Counted from the first letter of the stretch, positions 1 to 9,564 are shown. The stretch is 64,000 bases of DNA from Allomuricauda sp. F6463D (GCF_023015965.1 NZ_JALKAN010000002.1:744001-808000), one strand, 5' to 3'. Program-made: numbers and translations. Notes: generated from the letters alone by a model not told the origin.

Positions 1-1090
1 CTTTGGACGCTTCCCACTGGGTACGTAGTTGACGTCCTTTGAAAATTGGCTGGGTCAAAGAACCTATTAAGGATGAGAACAATGAACTTGCATCCAACCA
101 ATTATCAAGTTCCAAACTTTGGAAACCTCCTGAAGCAGATAAGCTCAACGAAGGATATAGACTGCTTTTGGCTACATTCGTCAGTTCAAAAGCATTGATA
201 AGACCATATTCCGCTTGTAATACATCTGGACGGTTGGCGAGCAATAAATATGGAATACCTGTACTCAACTCTGTGTCGATGATCTGATTGTCCAAACTTC
301 CCCTTTGTATTTTTTGAGGGCCTTCTCCCAACAATATACTAAAGGCATTTTCCAAAAGCTTAATGTTGTTTTCCAAGTCAATCACGATAATCTCTGTAGA
401 ATGTACTTGTGCTTCGGTTTGTTTCACCGCAACTTCGGTAACCTGACCTGCGTCTTTAAGGCTAATGGTGGTTTCCAAACTATTTTTTCTAGCTTCCAAA
501 GTTTGTTTGGAAACTTCCAATTGTTTATCCAAAGCCAACAATTGATAATAGGTAGAAGCAATTTTGCCAATCAAGTTAGTTTTTACAGCTTGATGGGCGG
601 AAACGCTTTGTAGGTAAGCAGCACTAAAAGCCCTTTTATTACTTCTGATCTTTCCCCAAATATCAGCCTCCCATGAAAGGGTTCCGGATAATTCATATTG
701 TTCTAGTGGACGGGTAAAAAAGCTACCAAATTGGCTATTTTCCGAATTTTTTGTTCTAGTAAAACTTGCCGTTCCGGATAGGGTAGGGTAAAATCCTGCC
801 TTGCCCTGTTTTACATAGGCTTCGGAGGCAACAACATTTTGTAGGGCAATCCTAATATCTATGTTGTTTTTAAGCCCTTGTTCAATATAGGATTTCAATT
901 GCTCATCTTTAAACAGGTCTTTCCAAGAGACGCTGGCCATGGAAATACTATCTTTTGGCAAATGATCCGTTCTGTAAAGGTTATCGGTTTCTATCTCGGG
1001 CCTCGAATAGTTTTTTGCTACAAAACAAGATTGTAACAGCAAAGAAACTGAGAGCAACAGAACAAATTTATATGTGGATTTTGATTTCAT
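1..1090 (-). CDS. RND efflux outer-membrane lipoprotein, NodT/OprM type (cut by window edge)
   Basis: Outer-membrane channel of a tripartite RND pump. The frame is open from the ATG at 1090 to base 1, giving about 363 residues; the family usually has 450-480, so the C-terminal quarter lies outside the window. It begins with a lipoprotein signal ending LLQSC (Cys22). Two TolC-like OEP repeats follow: WEADIWGK at residues 140-147, typical of the NodT family, and NRPDV at 286-290 in the second repeat. It starts 17 bases after the pump gene stops and is the last visible gene of the efflux operon. The family call is firm; the substrate cannot be read from sequence. Confidence 0.93.
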   Translation of the reverse strand, partial: MKSKSTYKFVLLLSVSLLLQSCFVAKNYSRPEIETDNLYRTDHLPKDSISMASVSWKDLFKDEQLKSYIEQGLKNNIDIRIALQNVVASEAYVKQGKAGFYPTLSGTASFTRTKNSENSQFGSFFTRPLEQYELSGTLSWEADIWGKIRSNKRAFSAAYLQSVSAHQAVKTNLIGKIASTYYQLLALDKQLEVSKQTLEARKNSLETTISLKDAGQVTEVAVKQTEAQVHSTEIIVIDLENNIKLLENAFSILLGEGPQKIQRGSLDNQIIDTELSTGIPYLLLANRPDVLQAEYGLINAFELTNVAKSSLYPSLSLSASGGFQSLELDNWLDASSLFSSLIGSLTQPIFKGRQLRTQWEASK

Positions 1091-1107
1091 GCTTTTTAGC
1101 TTTGTAA

Positions 1108-4100
1108 TTAAGCGTTTTTTACTTCAATAGATTCTGGTTTTCCTGAGACACGTTCTTGCAGTGCCTGGAATACCACAAAAAGGACCGGTACTGCAAAAAC
1201 CCCTAAAATGGTTCCCACTAGCATTCCACCAACAGCACTTACCCCGATTGATTGGTTGCCAATTGCCCCAATACCTGATGAAAGAGCCAATGGTAATAGA
1301 CCAAAAATGAAAGCAAAGGAGGTCATCAAAATAGGACGTAGCCTAGCACGGGCACCATCTGCTGCTGCATCGAAGAGCGATAATCCTGCCCGTCTTCGTT
1401 GCAATGCAAACTCTACGATTAAAATCGCGTTTTTGGCCAACAGACCTATCAACATAATTAAGGCAATCTGGAAATAGATGTTATTTTGCAAGCCTGCCAA
1501 GTTGATGAAAAGAATCGCACCTGCTATACCAAACGGAAGCGATAACAGTATGGAAAGTGGTAAAATATAACTTTCGTACTGTGCGCTCAACAAAAAATAC
1601 ACGAATATTAGACTCAAGATAAAAATGAGAATGGTCTGGGAACCTGCATTACTTTCCTCGCGTGAAAGTCCTGAATAATCATAAGTATAGGAAGTCGGCA
1701 ATACTTGGGCCGCAACTTCTTCAATGGCCGTAATGGCATCCCCAGTACTATAGCCTGCATTAGGAACACCAGTCACTTTGACCGCACTTAACAAGTTGAA
1801 TCGCTGAACAACCTCAGGGCCATATATTTTATTAAGTGTTACAAACTGACTTACTGCAACCGATTCCCCATTGCTGTTTCTCACAAAAATATGGTTCAAC
1901 GAATTTTCATTGGCACGATGTTCGGGTTTGGCCTGGATCATAACACGATATTGTTTACCGAATTTATTAAAATCGGTCGCATAGATACCTCCAAAATATC
2001 CTTGTAGTGCATTAAATATATTGGTTGCTGTGAACCCTGCCATTTTCACTTTCTCCATATCTATATCCAAATCATATTGTGGAAACCCCGGGTCGAATTG
2101 GGAAATGGCATATTGTATTTCTGGTCTTGCATTTAGGGCACCCAAAAATTGGTTCTTCACATCGTTGATAGCGTCCCAATCCTCACCTGTTTTGCTTTGA
2201 AGCTGTACTTCAAAACCAGAACTGGTACCAAAACCTTGTATACTTGGTGGTGTAAAATAAATTATCTGTGCATCACTAAAGCCAGCGGTTATACCATACA
2301 ACTTTTTCAAGGTTGCATCTACAGATAGTGAATCTGCCTTTCTTTCGCTCCAATCCTTTAATTTCATAATGGAAAAGGCATAGGAACCGGCACTGACCCT
2401 GTTCAAAATACTGAAACCTGCAACGCTCATCCTTGCGTCGATTACATCCATGGACTCATAAATGGAATCCAATTTCATGATGGTCTCCTCCGTTTTTTCG
2501 ATAGTGGTACCGGGTGGCATGCTTACATTGGCAAAGATCATTCCGCGGTCTTCATCTGGTACAAATCCGGAAGGTGTGGATTTAAACAGAAATACTGCAA
2601 CGATACAGAAGGCAATAAGAAATGCAAAAGTCACCCACTTTCTTTTAACCAACACGCCAATAGTGTTCGTGTATTTATTGGTCATTGTGGTAAAACCAAT
2701 ATTAAAGGCTTTAAAAAAGCGCTTTAAGAAATTGGACTTTTTACCTTGCTCGGGTTTATGTGGTTTGAGAAACAGGGCCGCCAGAGCAGGGCTTAAGGTT
2801 AACGCGTTTACGGCAGATATCAAAATCGCCACGGCCAATGTAATACCAAATTGCTGGTAAAATACACCGGAGGATCCTTGAATAAACGAAACAGGGATAA
2901 ATACGGCAGACATTACCAAGGTAATGGAGATTATGGCACCCGATATTTCACTCATGGCATTTTTGGTTGCTGTTTTGGCCGACTCTGCTCCTTCTTCAAG
3001 CTTAGCATGGACAGCTTCGACCACCACAATGGCATCATCCACCACAATTCCAATGGCCAATATCATGGCGAAAAGTGTAAGCATGTTGATGGAGTAACCA
3101 AACAATTGTAGGAAGAAAAAAGTACCTATAATGGCCACGGGCACGGCAATAGCAGGAATTAAAGTGGACCTAAAATCCTGAAGAAACAGGAATACCACGA
3201 TAAATACCAGTATAAATGCTTCGATCAAAGTTTTTACTACATGATCTATGGAAGCATCTAAGAAGTCCTTGGAATTAAAGGGGATAACATAATCCAGACC
3301 TTTTGGAAAATCCACTTTTGCTTCTTCCAAAATAGTTTCGATTTGTTCTATTATCTCGTTCGCATTTGAACCAGATGTTTGGTAGACCCCAACAGCTACA
3401 CCAGGATTTCCCATACCGGAGTTTTTCCGAACATAGCTCAATGCTCCAAGTTCTATTTCAGCAACATCTTTTAATCTAAGGAAACCACCATCTTCAGTTG
3501 TTTTTAATATGATGTTTTCATAATCCTCAACTTCGGATAAACGTCCTTTATATTTCATGACATATTCAAAAATGCCATCGGCGTTCTCACCGATCTTTCC
3601 TGTTGCCGCTTCTCTGTTCTGTTCGCTCAACGCGGATTGTATATCAGCAGGGACTAAATTGTATGCAGCCATTTTATCAGGGGTTATCCATATTCTCATG
3701 GAATAATCCTTGGCTCCAAATACATTCACATTACCAACCCCTTTAATTCTCTGTAATCTTGGAACAAGATTAATTTTGGCATAATTCTCTACAAATGTGG
3801 CATCATAATCCGTGTTTTCAGAAAAAATAGAAAAGAAAAGCAAGGCACTGTTCTGCGCTTTTTGAGTGGTGACACCAGTATTTATAACTTCCTGTGGTAA
3901 TAGACTGTTAGCTCTAGCGACACGGTTTTGAACGTTTACCGCAGCAATATCGGGGTCAACTCCAAGTTCAAAAAATACACTGATATTGGCTGCACCATCA
4001 TTACTCGCAGATGAGGTTATGTAGGTCATTCCCTCAACACCGTTGATTTGCTCTTCAAGGGGGATAACCACACTGTTTAGTACTGTCTCGGCATTGGCGC

Positions 4101-4251
4101 CTGTATAATTTGCCGTAACCTGAACAGTTGGTGGAGCAATTTCCGGATATTGTTCAACGGGCAATGTACTTAATCCTAAAATACCCAAAATCACTATGAT
4201 TACGGATATAACCGTGGAAAGTACAGGACGATCTATAAATTTTTGGAACAT
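1108..4251 (-). CDS. RND multidrug efflux permease, HAE1/AcrB type
   Basis: Inner-membrane, proton-driven pump of 1047 residues, full length for the AcrB family. The N-terminus MFQKFIDRPV and the first membrane helix are typical. The proton-relay residues are present: Asp405-Asp406 in GIVVDDAIVVVE (helix 4) and Lys940 in GLLAKNAILIVEF (helix 10), the same Lys number as E. coli AcrB. Two large periplasmic loops lie at about residues 35-335 and 560-870. It sits 32 bases after the adaptor gene and 17 before the outer-membrane channel gene, so all three pump parts are encoded together. HAE1 pumps usually export hydrophobic or amphiphilic drugs; the actual substrates are not inferable. Confidence 0.96.
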   Translation of the reverse strand: MFQKFIDRPVLSTVISVIIVILGILGLSTLPVEQYPEIAPPTVQVTANYTGANAETVLNSVVIPLEEQINGVEGMTYITSSASNDGAANISVFFELGVDPDIAAVNVQNRVARANSLLPQEVINTGVTTQKAQNSALLFFSIFSENTDYDATFVENYAKINLVPRLQRIKGVGNVNVFGAKDYSMRIWITPDKMAAYNLVPADIQSALSEQNREAATGKIGENADGIFEYVMKYKGRLSEVEDYENIILKTTEDGGFLRLKDVAEIELGALSYVRKNSGMGNPGVAVGVYQTSGSNANEIIEQIETILEEAKVDFPKGLDYVIPFNSKDFLDASIDHVVKTLIEAFILVFIVVFLFLQDFRSTLIPAIAVPVAIIGTFFFLQLFGYSINMLTLFAMILAIGIVVDDAIVVVEAVHAKLEEGAESAKTATKNAMSEISGAIISITLVMSAVFIPVSFIQGSSGVFYQQFGITLAVAILISAVNALTLSPALAALFLKPHKPEQGKKSNFLKRFFKAFNIGFTTMTNKYTNTIGVLVKRKWVTFAFLIAFCIVAVFLFKSTPSGFVPDEDRGMIFANVSMPPGTTIEKTEETIMKLDSIYESMDVIDARMSVAGFSILNRVSAGSYAFSIMKLKDWSERKADSLSVDATLKKLYGITAGFSDAQIIYFTPPSIQGFGTSSGFEVQLQSKTGEDWDAINDVKNQFLGALNARPEIQYAISQFDPGFPQYDLDIDMEKVKMAGFTATNIFNALQGYFGGIYATDFNKFGKQYRVMIQAKPEHRANENSLNHIFVRNSNGESVAVSQFVTLNKIYGPEVVQRFNLLSAVKVTGVPNAGYSTGDAITAIEEVAAQVLPTSYTYDYSGLSREESNAGSQTILIFILSLIFVYFLLSAQYESYILPLSILLSLPFGIAGAILFINLAGLQNNIYFQIALIMLIGLLAKNAILIVEFALQRRRAGLSLFDAAADGARARLRPILMTSFAFIFGLLPLALSSGIGAIGNQSIGVSAVGGMLVGTILGVFAVPVLFVVFQALQERVSGKPESIEVKNA

Positions 4252-4283
4252 AGGTTGATTGTTCTATAAATAGTGGATAGTAA

Positions 4284-5360
4284 TTATTGTTTTACAGGAT
4301 TAATGGCCTGGCCATCTTTTAATTTGGAAACTCCTTCCGAAACTATGGTAGTTCCGTTTTCCAAACCTTCCTTAATTATAAATGAAGTATCCGTTTGAGC
4401 AACAATTTTGATAGGCACTGTGGTTACTGTGTTGTCCTCGTTCAATATAAAAACCATTTTGGTGCCCTGAAGGTCGATAGTGGCAAACTGGGGAATCACA
4501 AAAGTGTTGCTATATATTGAAGGAATTTTGATGTTGCCCGTACTCCCAGAGCTCAATAGGTGGTCTGGGTTGTCAAAATCTGCCCTAAGTGTTACACTAC
4601 CGGTGGAGGAATTGATGATGTTGTTGATCATGGCAATTTTTCCTTTTTGCGGATAAGTTTCCCCATTGATCATTACAAGTTCCACTTCTGGGGAGCTTTC
4701 GGAAGAAACGGCTGACCCATTATCTGCCATTTGCATTTTTAATTTTAGCAACTCTTTTTCGTTCATAGAAAAATAAGCTCGGATTTTGTTAATATCCGAT
4801 ACCATGGTAAGTGGCTTGCCCATCGTACTGCTAACCAATGCACCTACTTTGTAAGGAATCTCGCCGATATATCCATTTACTGGACTTGTAATGTTAGAAT
4901 AGCCAATATTGGCAGCAATGCTACTATAGTTGCTTTTTGCCTGTTTAAGTTGGGCCTTGGCGGTTTCCAATTGAATTTCACTGATTATGTTTTTCTCTAC
5001 CAAGGGAACCAATTTGTTTACCTCTACTTGGGCCACGTTGACGGCAGCTTTAGCAGCCTCAGCATCTTGGGAAAGTGATGCGGTTTCCAATTTGAACAGT
5101 AATTGCCCCTTTTTTACTTGTTGTCCTTCTTCAACATAGATTTTTTGTACAAAGCCGGAAACTTTGGGCCATATTTCTACATTTTGCTCACCCTGAATAT
5201 TGGTGGCATAGGAATTGAAAAGGGTGATATCCTGTTTTTCCAGTGTACTCACTTTAAGAGTGGGTGCTTGTGGTGCAGCAACTTGCTGCTGGTTTTTGCT
5301 TCCGCAGGAAGTCAAAAGTGCAAGACTAACGGCAGTAAGGACTAATGAAATCTTTTTCAT
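4284..5360 (-). CDS. RND efflux periplasmic adaptor lipoprotein, AcrA/HlyD family
   Basis: Membrane fusion protein that links the pump to the outer-membrane channel. The 358-residue protein has a lipoprotein signal ending LLTSC (Cys19), so it is anchored by lipid rather than a helix. A barrel-sandwich (biotinyl-lipoyl-like) half motif VEEGQQVKKGQLLFKLET is followed by a coiled-coil hairpin (about residues 95-150) and the returning half SPVNGYIGEIPYKVGALVS, then the beta-barrel and membrane-proximal domains. It is the second gene of the operon, 21 bases after the regulator. Full length with no visible damage. Confidence 0.95.
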   Translation of the reverse strand: MKKISLVLTAVSLALLTSCGSKNQQQVAAPQAPTLKVSTLEKQDITLFNSYATNIQGEQNVEIWPKVSGFVQKIYVEEGQQVKKGQLLFKLETASLSQDAEAAKAAVNVAQVEVNKLVPLVEKNIISEIQLETAKAQLKQAKSNYSSIAANIGYSNITSPVNGYIGEIPYKVGALVSSTMGKPLTMVSDINKIRAYFSMNEKELLKLKMQMADNGSAVSSESSPEVELVMINGETYPQKGKIAMINNIINSSTGSVTLRADFDNPDHLLSSGSTGNIKIPSIYSNTFVIPQFATIDLQGTKMVFILNEDNTVTTVPIKIVAQTDTSFIIKEGLENGTTIVSEGVSKLKDGQAINPVKQ

Positions 5361-5381
5361 TGCTATAATAGTTGGGGTTGT

Positions 5382-5870
5382 TTAATTGTGATTGTCTATT
5401 TCTTTAAGTGAATTAAGGGTATTGCTCAATAATTCTTCACTCTGTTTGATAAAAGAATGATAGATTTCTGCACGCTCTTTGTTAATCTCAAAGCGTTCTG
5501 GACTATATGTTTGATTGTATTTTCTAATTTTAGTGATGATGCGGTTTTCTTGTTCTATGCGCTTTAGCTTTTCTTCTAGTTTAGTTATATAGAAGGTGTT
5601 GGCAGCAGAAGTTTTAAAATACCGTTTGCGGTCGCCCGGCTTAGTAAAATAATTGATCAATCCTAACTTTAAAAGAAGGTTCAACGATGATGAAATGGAA
5701 CTTTTACTAGCGGATCTAATCATTTTACATTCATCAAAACTCAGTCCGTCACGATCGGTAACAACCAGCATGGCATAGAGTCTGGCGGCCAATGGCGGTA
5801 TATCATGTTGGTTTTCCAAATGGATCCCAAGCTCTTCGATTAACTTCTTTTTCTGTTCTTCTCTGGACAT
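5382..5870 (-). CDS. GbsR/MarR-type transcriptional regulator of the efflux operon
   Basis: A 162-residue winged-helix protein of the GbsR type: the N-terminal part LAARLYAMLVV...LSFDECKMIRSASKSSISSSLNLL is a helix-turn-helix that matches the GbsR/MarR pattern, followed by a Lys/Arg-rich wing (KPGDRKRYF) and a long helical dimerisation tail. It is the first gene of the RND operon, and a perfect 12-bp inverted repeat overlaps its promoter, so autoregulation with control of the pump is likely (inference). Many Bacteroidota RND operons begin with such a regulator. The inducing ligand is unknown. Confidence 0.87.
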   Translation of the reverse strand: MSREEQKKKLIEELGIHLENQHDIPPLAARLYAMLVVTDRDGLSFDECKMIRSASKSSISSSLNLLLKLGLINYFTKPGDRKRYFKTSAANTFYITKLEEKLKRIEQENRIITKIRKYNQTYSPERFEINKERAEIYHSFIKQSEELLSNTLNSLKEIDNHN

Positions 5871-5888
5871 ATATTAGAAAATAGACCG

Positions 5889-5896
5889 CAAAGGTA
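5889..5896 (-). promoter_or_regulatory. Promoter -7 element of the efflux operon
   Basis: On the minus strand this reads TACCTTTG, an exact match to the Bacteroidota -7 consensus TAnnTTTG, 18 bases before the regulator ATG. A TTG at the far side of the operator lies about 24 bases upstream, slightly longer than the usual -33 spacing. The leader would be very short. Confidence 0.65.
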
Positions 5897-5898
5897 GT

Positions 5899-5924
5899 AT
5901 TGGTTCGGTATCTACCGAACCAAT
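5899..5924. promoter_or_regulatory. Palindromic operator, probably bound by the GbsR-type regulator
   Basis: Perfect inverted repeat with 12-bp arms ATTGGTTCGGTA and TACCGAACCAAT separated by TC. It lies 28 bases upstream of the regulator start and directly upstream of the -7 element, covering the -33 region, the expected position for a repressor site. There is no T-tract, so a terminator reading is unlikely. Confidence 0.75.
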
Positions 5925-5969
5925 TAAAACTAAAATTTTGTTAAAAAAATTCTGTAAATAAAAGGACAA

Positions 5970-6368
5970 TCAAGCTTCGGAAAGAACCCCTTCTTTATCT
6001 ATGATTGGAATAGGGGTAAGGTTTTTTGCTGCAATGGTGTTTTTAGGAAATAGGAACCTTTTTTCAAATAATTTGTTTTCGGCAAAAAAGGTGACAAAGA
6101 ACTCATTATTGAGCGACAAAAGTTCTTCTGGTAACAATTCAATTTTTTTAAAGGATTTAGGTTCAAGAATTCCAATTCCGTGGCGCATAGTTGAGGTTTT
6201 TGTTTCCTCATCGAACCCTTTTGAAACCACCATGACCATTTCAATAGCATCTAATCTATTATTGATTAGATAGGCATTCCAATTGTTGGAAAGAGATTCA
6301 TCGTTCCATTCATGGATTACTGCTAGATGTACATCCTTGACCACGGGAATCTCAATATCCTTTTTCAT
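5970..6368 (-). CDS. Conserved hypothetical protein encoded after pheS
   Basis: A soluble 132-residue protein with no signal peptide or membrane helix. It starts 9 bases after pheS ends and is therefore very probably cotranscribed with it. From memory, similar short proteins sit next to pheS in other Flavobacteriaceae and are sometimes labelled as a PheS subunit by transfer from the neighbour; nothing in this sequence resembles a synthetase domain. Features visible are a mixed alpha/beta pattern with VMVVSKGFDEETKTSTMRHG near the centre. Function unknown. Confidence 0.8.
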   Translation of the reverse strand: MKKDIEIPVVKDVHLAVIHEWNDESLSNNWNAYLINNRLDAIEMVMVVSKGFDEETKTSTMRHGIGILEPKSFKKIELLPEELLSLNNEFFVTFFAENKLFEKRFLFPKNTIAAKNLTPIPIIDKEGVLSEA

Positions 6369-6377
6369 AAAGCGTGT

Positions 6378-7397
6378 TTATAGTGCGCTTTTAAACTGCT
6401 CCAAGAAGCGAACATCATTTTCACTGAGCAATCTAATATCTGAAATTTGATGTAGCAATAGTGCAATACGATCAATTCCCATTCCAAAGGCAAAACCGGA
6501 ATATACTTCAGGGTCTATTCCACAATTCTTGAGTACATTGGGATCTACCATGCCACAGCCCATAATTTCCAACCATCCCGTACCTTTGGTCATGCGGTAA
6601 TCGGTTTCGGTCTCAAGGCCCCAGTAAACATCCACTTCTGCACTGGGCTCTGTAAAGGGAAAATAAGAAGGACGCAATCTAATCTTTGATTTTCCGAACA
6701 TTTCCGATGTAAAATATTGTAACGTCTGTTTAAGGTCGGCAAACGAAACATTCTTGTCCACATACAAACCTTCTACTTGATGAAAAAAGCAATGGGAACG
6801 AGCTGAAATTGCTTCGTTTCTATATACTCTACCGGGAGAAATAGTTCTGATAGGGGGTTTATTGTCTTCCATATACCTTACCTGTACCGAAGAAGTATGG
6901 GTACGTAATAGAATATCTGGATCGGTTTGGATGAAAAATGTATCCTGCATATCTCTAGCGGGGTGGTATTCCGGAAGATTGAGTGCTGTAAAGTTGTGCC
7001 AGTCATCTTCAATTTCGGGACCTTCGGATACGTTAAAGCCAATGCGGGAAAAGATATCAATTATTTGGTTCTTCACAATACTGATGGGATGACGCGAACC
7101 TATTTCAACTGGTTCGCCAGGTCTGGTCAAATCACCATATTTTCCAGTAGCCTCTTTTTGGTTTTCCAAGGCTTCCTTTAGTTCATTGATCTTTTCGGTT
7201 GCTGTATTTTTTAATTGATTGATTACCTTGCCGAAATCTTTTTTCTGCTCGTTGGGTACGTTTTTAAATTCGGCAAAGAAATTGTTCAAAAGACCCTTTT
7301 TACCCAAATACTTGATTCGGAAGGCTTCAATTTCTTCTATTGAGGTCGAAGTAAAGTTTTCTACTTCAACGATGTGCTCCTTTATGGTATCAATCAT
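6378..7397 (-). CDS. pheS: Phenylalanine-tRNA ligase alpha subunit
   Basis: Cytoplasmic class II aminoacyl-tRNA synthetase subunit that charges tRNA-Phe as part of an alpha2-beta2 enzyme; pheT is not in the window. The 339-residue length is normal. An N-terminal coiled coil (about 1-95) precedes the catalytic core with RHPIS (motif 1 region), [15 protein letters not shown] (motif 2) and [15 protein letters not shown] (motif 3, near residues 302-316). The start at 7397 fits the family N-terminus and has a TAAATTTG -7 element 23 bases upstream. The downstream small gene is probably read from the same message. Confidence 0.97.
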   Translation of the reverse strand: MIDTIKEHIVEVENFTSTSIEEIEAFRIKYLGKKGLLNNFFAEFKNVPNEQKKDFGKVINQLKNTATEKINELKEALENQKEATGKYGDLTRPGEPVEIGSRHPISIVKNQIIDIFSRIGFNVSEGPEIEDDWHNFTALNLPEYHPARDMQDTFFIQTDPDILLRTHTSSVQVRYMEDNKPPIRTISPGRVYRNEAISARSHCFFHQVEGLYVDKNVSFADLKQTLQYFTSEMFGKSKIRLRPSYFPFTEPSAEVDVYWGLETETDYRMTKGTGWLEIMGCGMVDPNVLKNCGIDPEVYSGFAFGMGIDRIALLLHQISDIRLLSENDVRFLEQFKSAL

Positions 7398-7419
7398 GAT
7401 TGCTTTCGCTATTGGGCGA

Positions 7420-7427
7420 CAAATTTA
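7420..7427 (-). promoter_or_regulatory. Promoter -7 element of pheS
   Basis: Minus strand TAAATTTG matches TAnnTTTG exactly, 23-30 bases before the pheS ATG. No clear TTG -33 element is seen at the usual distance. Confidence 0.5.
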
Positions 7428-7508
7428 ACAAATTGTCTTTTAATAGATAAGTATTAAGATAATAAGCAGTAAATCAAATTAATAGACGCCTTAGTCTAAG
7501 GATGTTCA

Positions 7509-7552
7509 CAAAAAAATAAGTGGGGCATGGTTTTGCAAAACCATGCCCCACT
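7509..7552 (-). terminator. Intrinsic terminator after the SulP gene
   Basis: A perfect 34-bp palindrome at 7519-7552 (17-bp arms, left arm AGTGGGGCATGGTTTTG) is followed on the minus strand by TTATTTTTTT (7518-7509). It lies about 50 bases after the transporter stop codon. There is no U-rich tail on the plus side, so it acts for the minus strand. Confidence 0.85.
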
Positions 7553-7602
7553 GTTCTCCAATTATTAGTACTGAATACCTGAGAGAACCTTTTTATGGAT
7601 AA

Positions 7603-9471
7603 TCAACTTAGTAAAGCTTCTTTTTTTACATTTAAATTCTCATCTACCCATTTCATACAAGATTTAAAGTTTTTAAATATATGTTCTTCTGGTATCAGAT
7701 CTGGAATAATATCTATTCGTTCCATCATATATTTCGGTTGATCTAATACATTCACCAGAAGTACATTCATATCCTTCCGTTTTAAATCTTGTAAAACTTC
7801 CTCCATCGCATAAAGTCCACTTTGGTCCATATACTGCATTCTACCTAGTCTTATGACCACGGTGGTCGCGGAATCAGGAATTTGTGAGGCCAGTTGTTGA
7901 AAATCGCTTGTAGATCCAAAAAACAAAGGCCCTTTGAGATGCTTGATAAAAACTTCTTCCTTGATTTTTTGGGGAAGATTTTTTTCGTCGGACCAAGCTT
8001 CTTCTCGCAAAGGTTTTACATCAGACCTTTGCGCGGTTAAATCTCCAATCTTTTTCATGAACATCAATGAAGCGATTACCAAACCGATTCCAACAGCGTA
8101 AACTAGGTTCCATATAGAGGAAAGGGCCATTACAACCAACATGATAATTACCTCAGAACTGAGTTTTAATGGCCCCAATTTAATATCTTTTGGAAGGTAA
8201 GGTATGGCCTTTAACCCTCGATAATCCATCACACCAATACCTACAGTTACCAATATTCCCGCCAAAACAGCTGCTGGAATTTGTGAAGCCACAGGTCCCA
8301 ATGCCAATAAAATAACAAGAAGAAGCAACCCAGCAACCATACCAGAAAGTTTGGTTTTACCACCTGAATTAATGTTTACTACGGTTCTAATCGTAGCTCC
8401 AGCACCCGGAAGTCCACCAAAAATAGCTCCAATGCTATTTCCTATTCCTTGCCCTACCAGTTCTTTATTGGGTTTGTGTTTTGTTTGGGTCATATTATCT
8501 GCAACAACAGAAGTTAGCAAAGAATCTATAGCACCTAACAAGGCCAATGTAAGCGCTGTAAAAATATAAGGTGTAACAGAACTCAGACTAAAATCTGTAA
8601 ATATCCCTAGATTGGGAGTAGGTAATCCACTTGGGATTTGTTCAATGGGGCGATAATCCAACCCAAAACCAAAAGCTACACCAGAAACTAAGATCAATGC
8701 TACCAGCGTACTTGGTATCGCAGTTGTAATGCGTTTAAAGCCGTAAATAATAAATATGGTTGCTAAAGCTAAACTTAATTCTAACCAATTTATGTTCTGG
8801 AAAGCCCTTGGCAACACCTTTAAGGTCCCTGCAACACCCGATGCCTCTTTTGCAGCCAAAGTAGCGGCTTCTTGCTGCATAATAGTCGGTGTGATCTGAT
8901 CGGCCCGTTTAATTGTCTCTTCAAAATTTTCCAACACCAAAATACCTTCCCCTGCTTCTTCCCTAAGAATATTTTCCAGAATACTTTCCTCTGCTTGAGG
9001 CATAAATTGATTGACAAATTCTTCATCTTCCTTTGGATAATAACCAACTGCGGGAAGTATTTGTGTTACAAGAATAATAACACCTATGGCGGTCATGAAA
9101 CCCGATACCACGGGATATGGAATATACTTGATATATTTTCCAAGTCCGATTAATCCTAGTCCAATCTGCATTAACCCTGCCAGTAAAAAGACGGTAAGTA
9201 TAGCCGGAAGTGCTTTTTCGATGTCCCCGTCGTTTATTGCGATAATACCTGCAACCACCACCATACTAACGGCGGTCATTGGTGCAGTAGGGCCAGAAAT
9301 TTGAGTACTTGTTCCTCCAAAAAGTGCAGCAAAAAAACTAATAAAAATAGCTCCGTATAATCCAGCACTTGGTCCCAAACCAGAACTTACCCCAAAGGCA
9401 AGTGCCAAAGGCAATGCTACAATGCCTGCTGTAATACCTCCAAAAAGGTCCCCTCTAAAATGTTTGAACAT
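7603..9471 (-). CDS. SulP family anion transporter with STAS domain, probable bicarbonate transporter
   Basis: Inner-membrane SLC26/SulP transporter of 622 residues. The family signature SGPTAPMTAVS lies at residues 59-69 and 10-14 hydrophobic segments run to about residue 475. A cytoplasmic STAS domain follows (about 508-615, with MDQSG at 548-552). The gene lies just downstream of a beta-carbonic anhydrase gene, which argues for bicarbonate as substrate (inference; sulfate is the alternative). Unusual: residues about 147-212 form a hydrophilic, Glu-rich insertion after the fourth or fifth helix, which makes the protein longer than the second SulP protein in this window (507 residues). Confidence 0.93.
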   Translation of the reverse strand: MFKHFRGDLFGGITAGIVALPLALAFGVSSGLGPSAGLYGAIFISFFAALFGGTSTQISGPTAPMTAVSMVVVAGIIAINDGDIEKALPAILTVFLLAGLMQIGLGLIGLGKYIKYIPYPVVSGFMTAIGVIILVTQILPAVGYYPKEDEEFVNQFMPQAEESILENILREEAGEGILVLENFEETIKRADQITPTIMQQEAATLAAKEASGVAGTLKVLPRAFQNINWLELSLALATIFIIYGFKRITTAIPSTLVALILVSGVAFGFGLDYRPIEQIPSGLPTPNLGIFTDFSLSSVTPYIFTALTLALLGAIDSLLTSVVADNMTQTKHKPNKELVGQGIGNSIGAIFGGLPGAGATIRTVVNINSGGKTKLSGMVAGLLLLVILLALGPVASQIPAAVLAGILVTVGIGVMDYRGLKAIPYLPKDIKLGPLKLSSEVIIMLVVMALSSIWNLVYAVGIGLVIASLMFMKKIGDLTAQRSDVKPLREEAWSDEKNLPQKIKEEVFIKHLKGPLFFGSTSDFQQLASQIPDSATTVVIRLGRMQYMDQSGLYAMEEVLQDLKRKDMNVLLVNVLDQPKYMMERIDIIPDLIPEEHIFKNFKSCMKWVDENLNVKKEALLS

Positions 9472-9509
9472 AGTTTTATTTAAAAAAAGTTATGATAATG
9501 ATAATTAGT

Positions 9510-9546
9510 CCTAAAAAGGTCAATAATCCATAGGTCATTGACCTTT
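9510..9546 (-). terminator. Hairpin between carbonic anhydrase and SulP genes, possible attenuator
   Basis: Arms AAAGGTCAAT (9515-9524) and ATTGACCTTT (9537-9546) with a 12-base loop; on the minus strand it is followed by a short T stretch (TTTTTAG). It may end part of the carbonic anhydrase message or protect its 3' end, leaving less transcription into the transporter. Confidence 0.55.
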
Positions 9547-9564
9547 CTATAAGATTCCTTTTTT

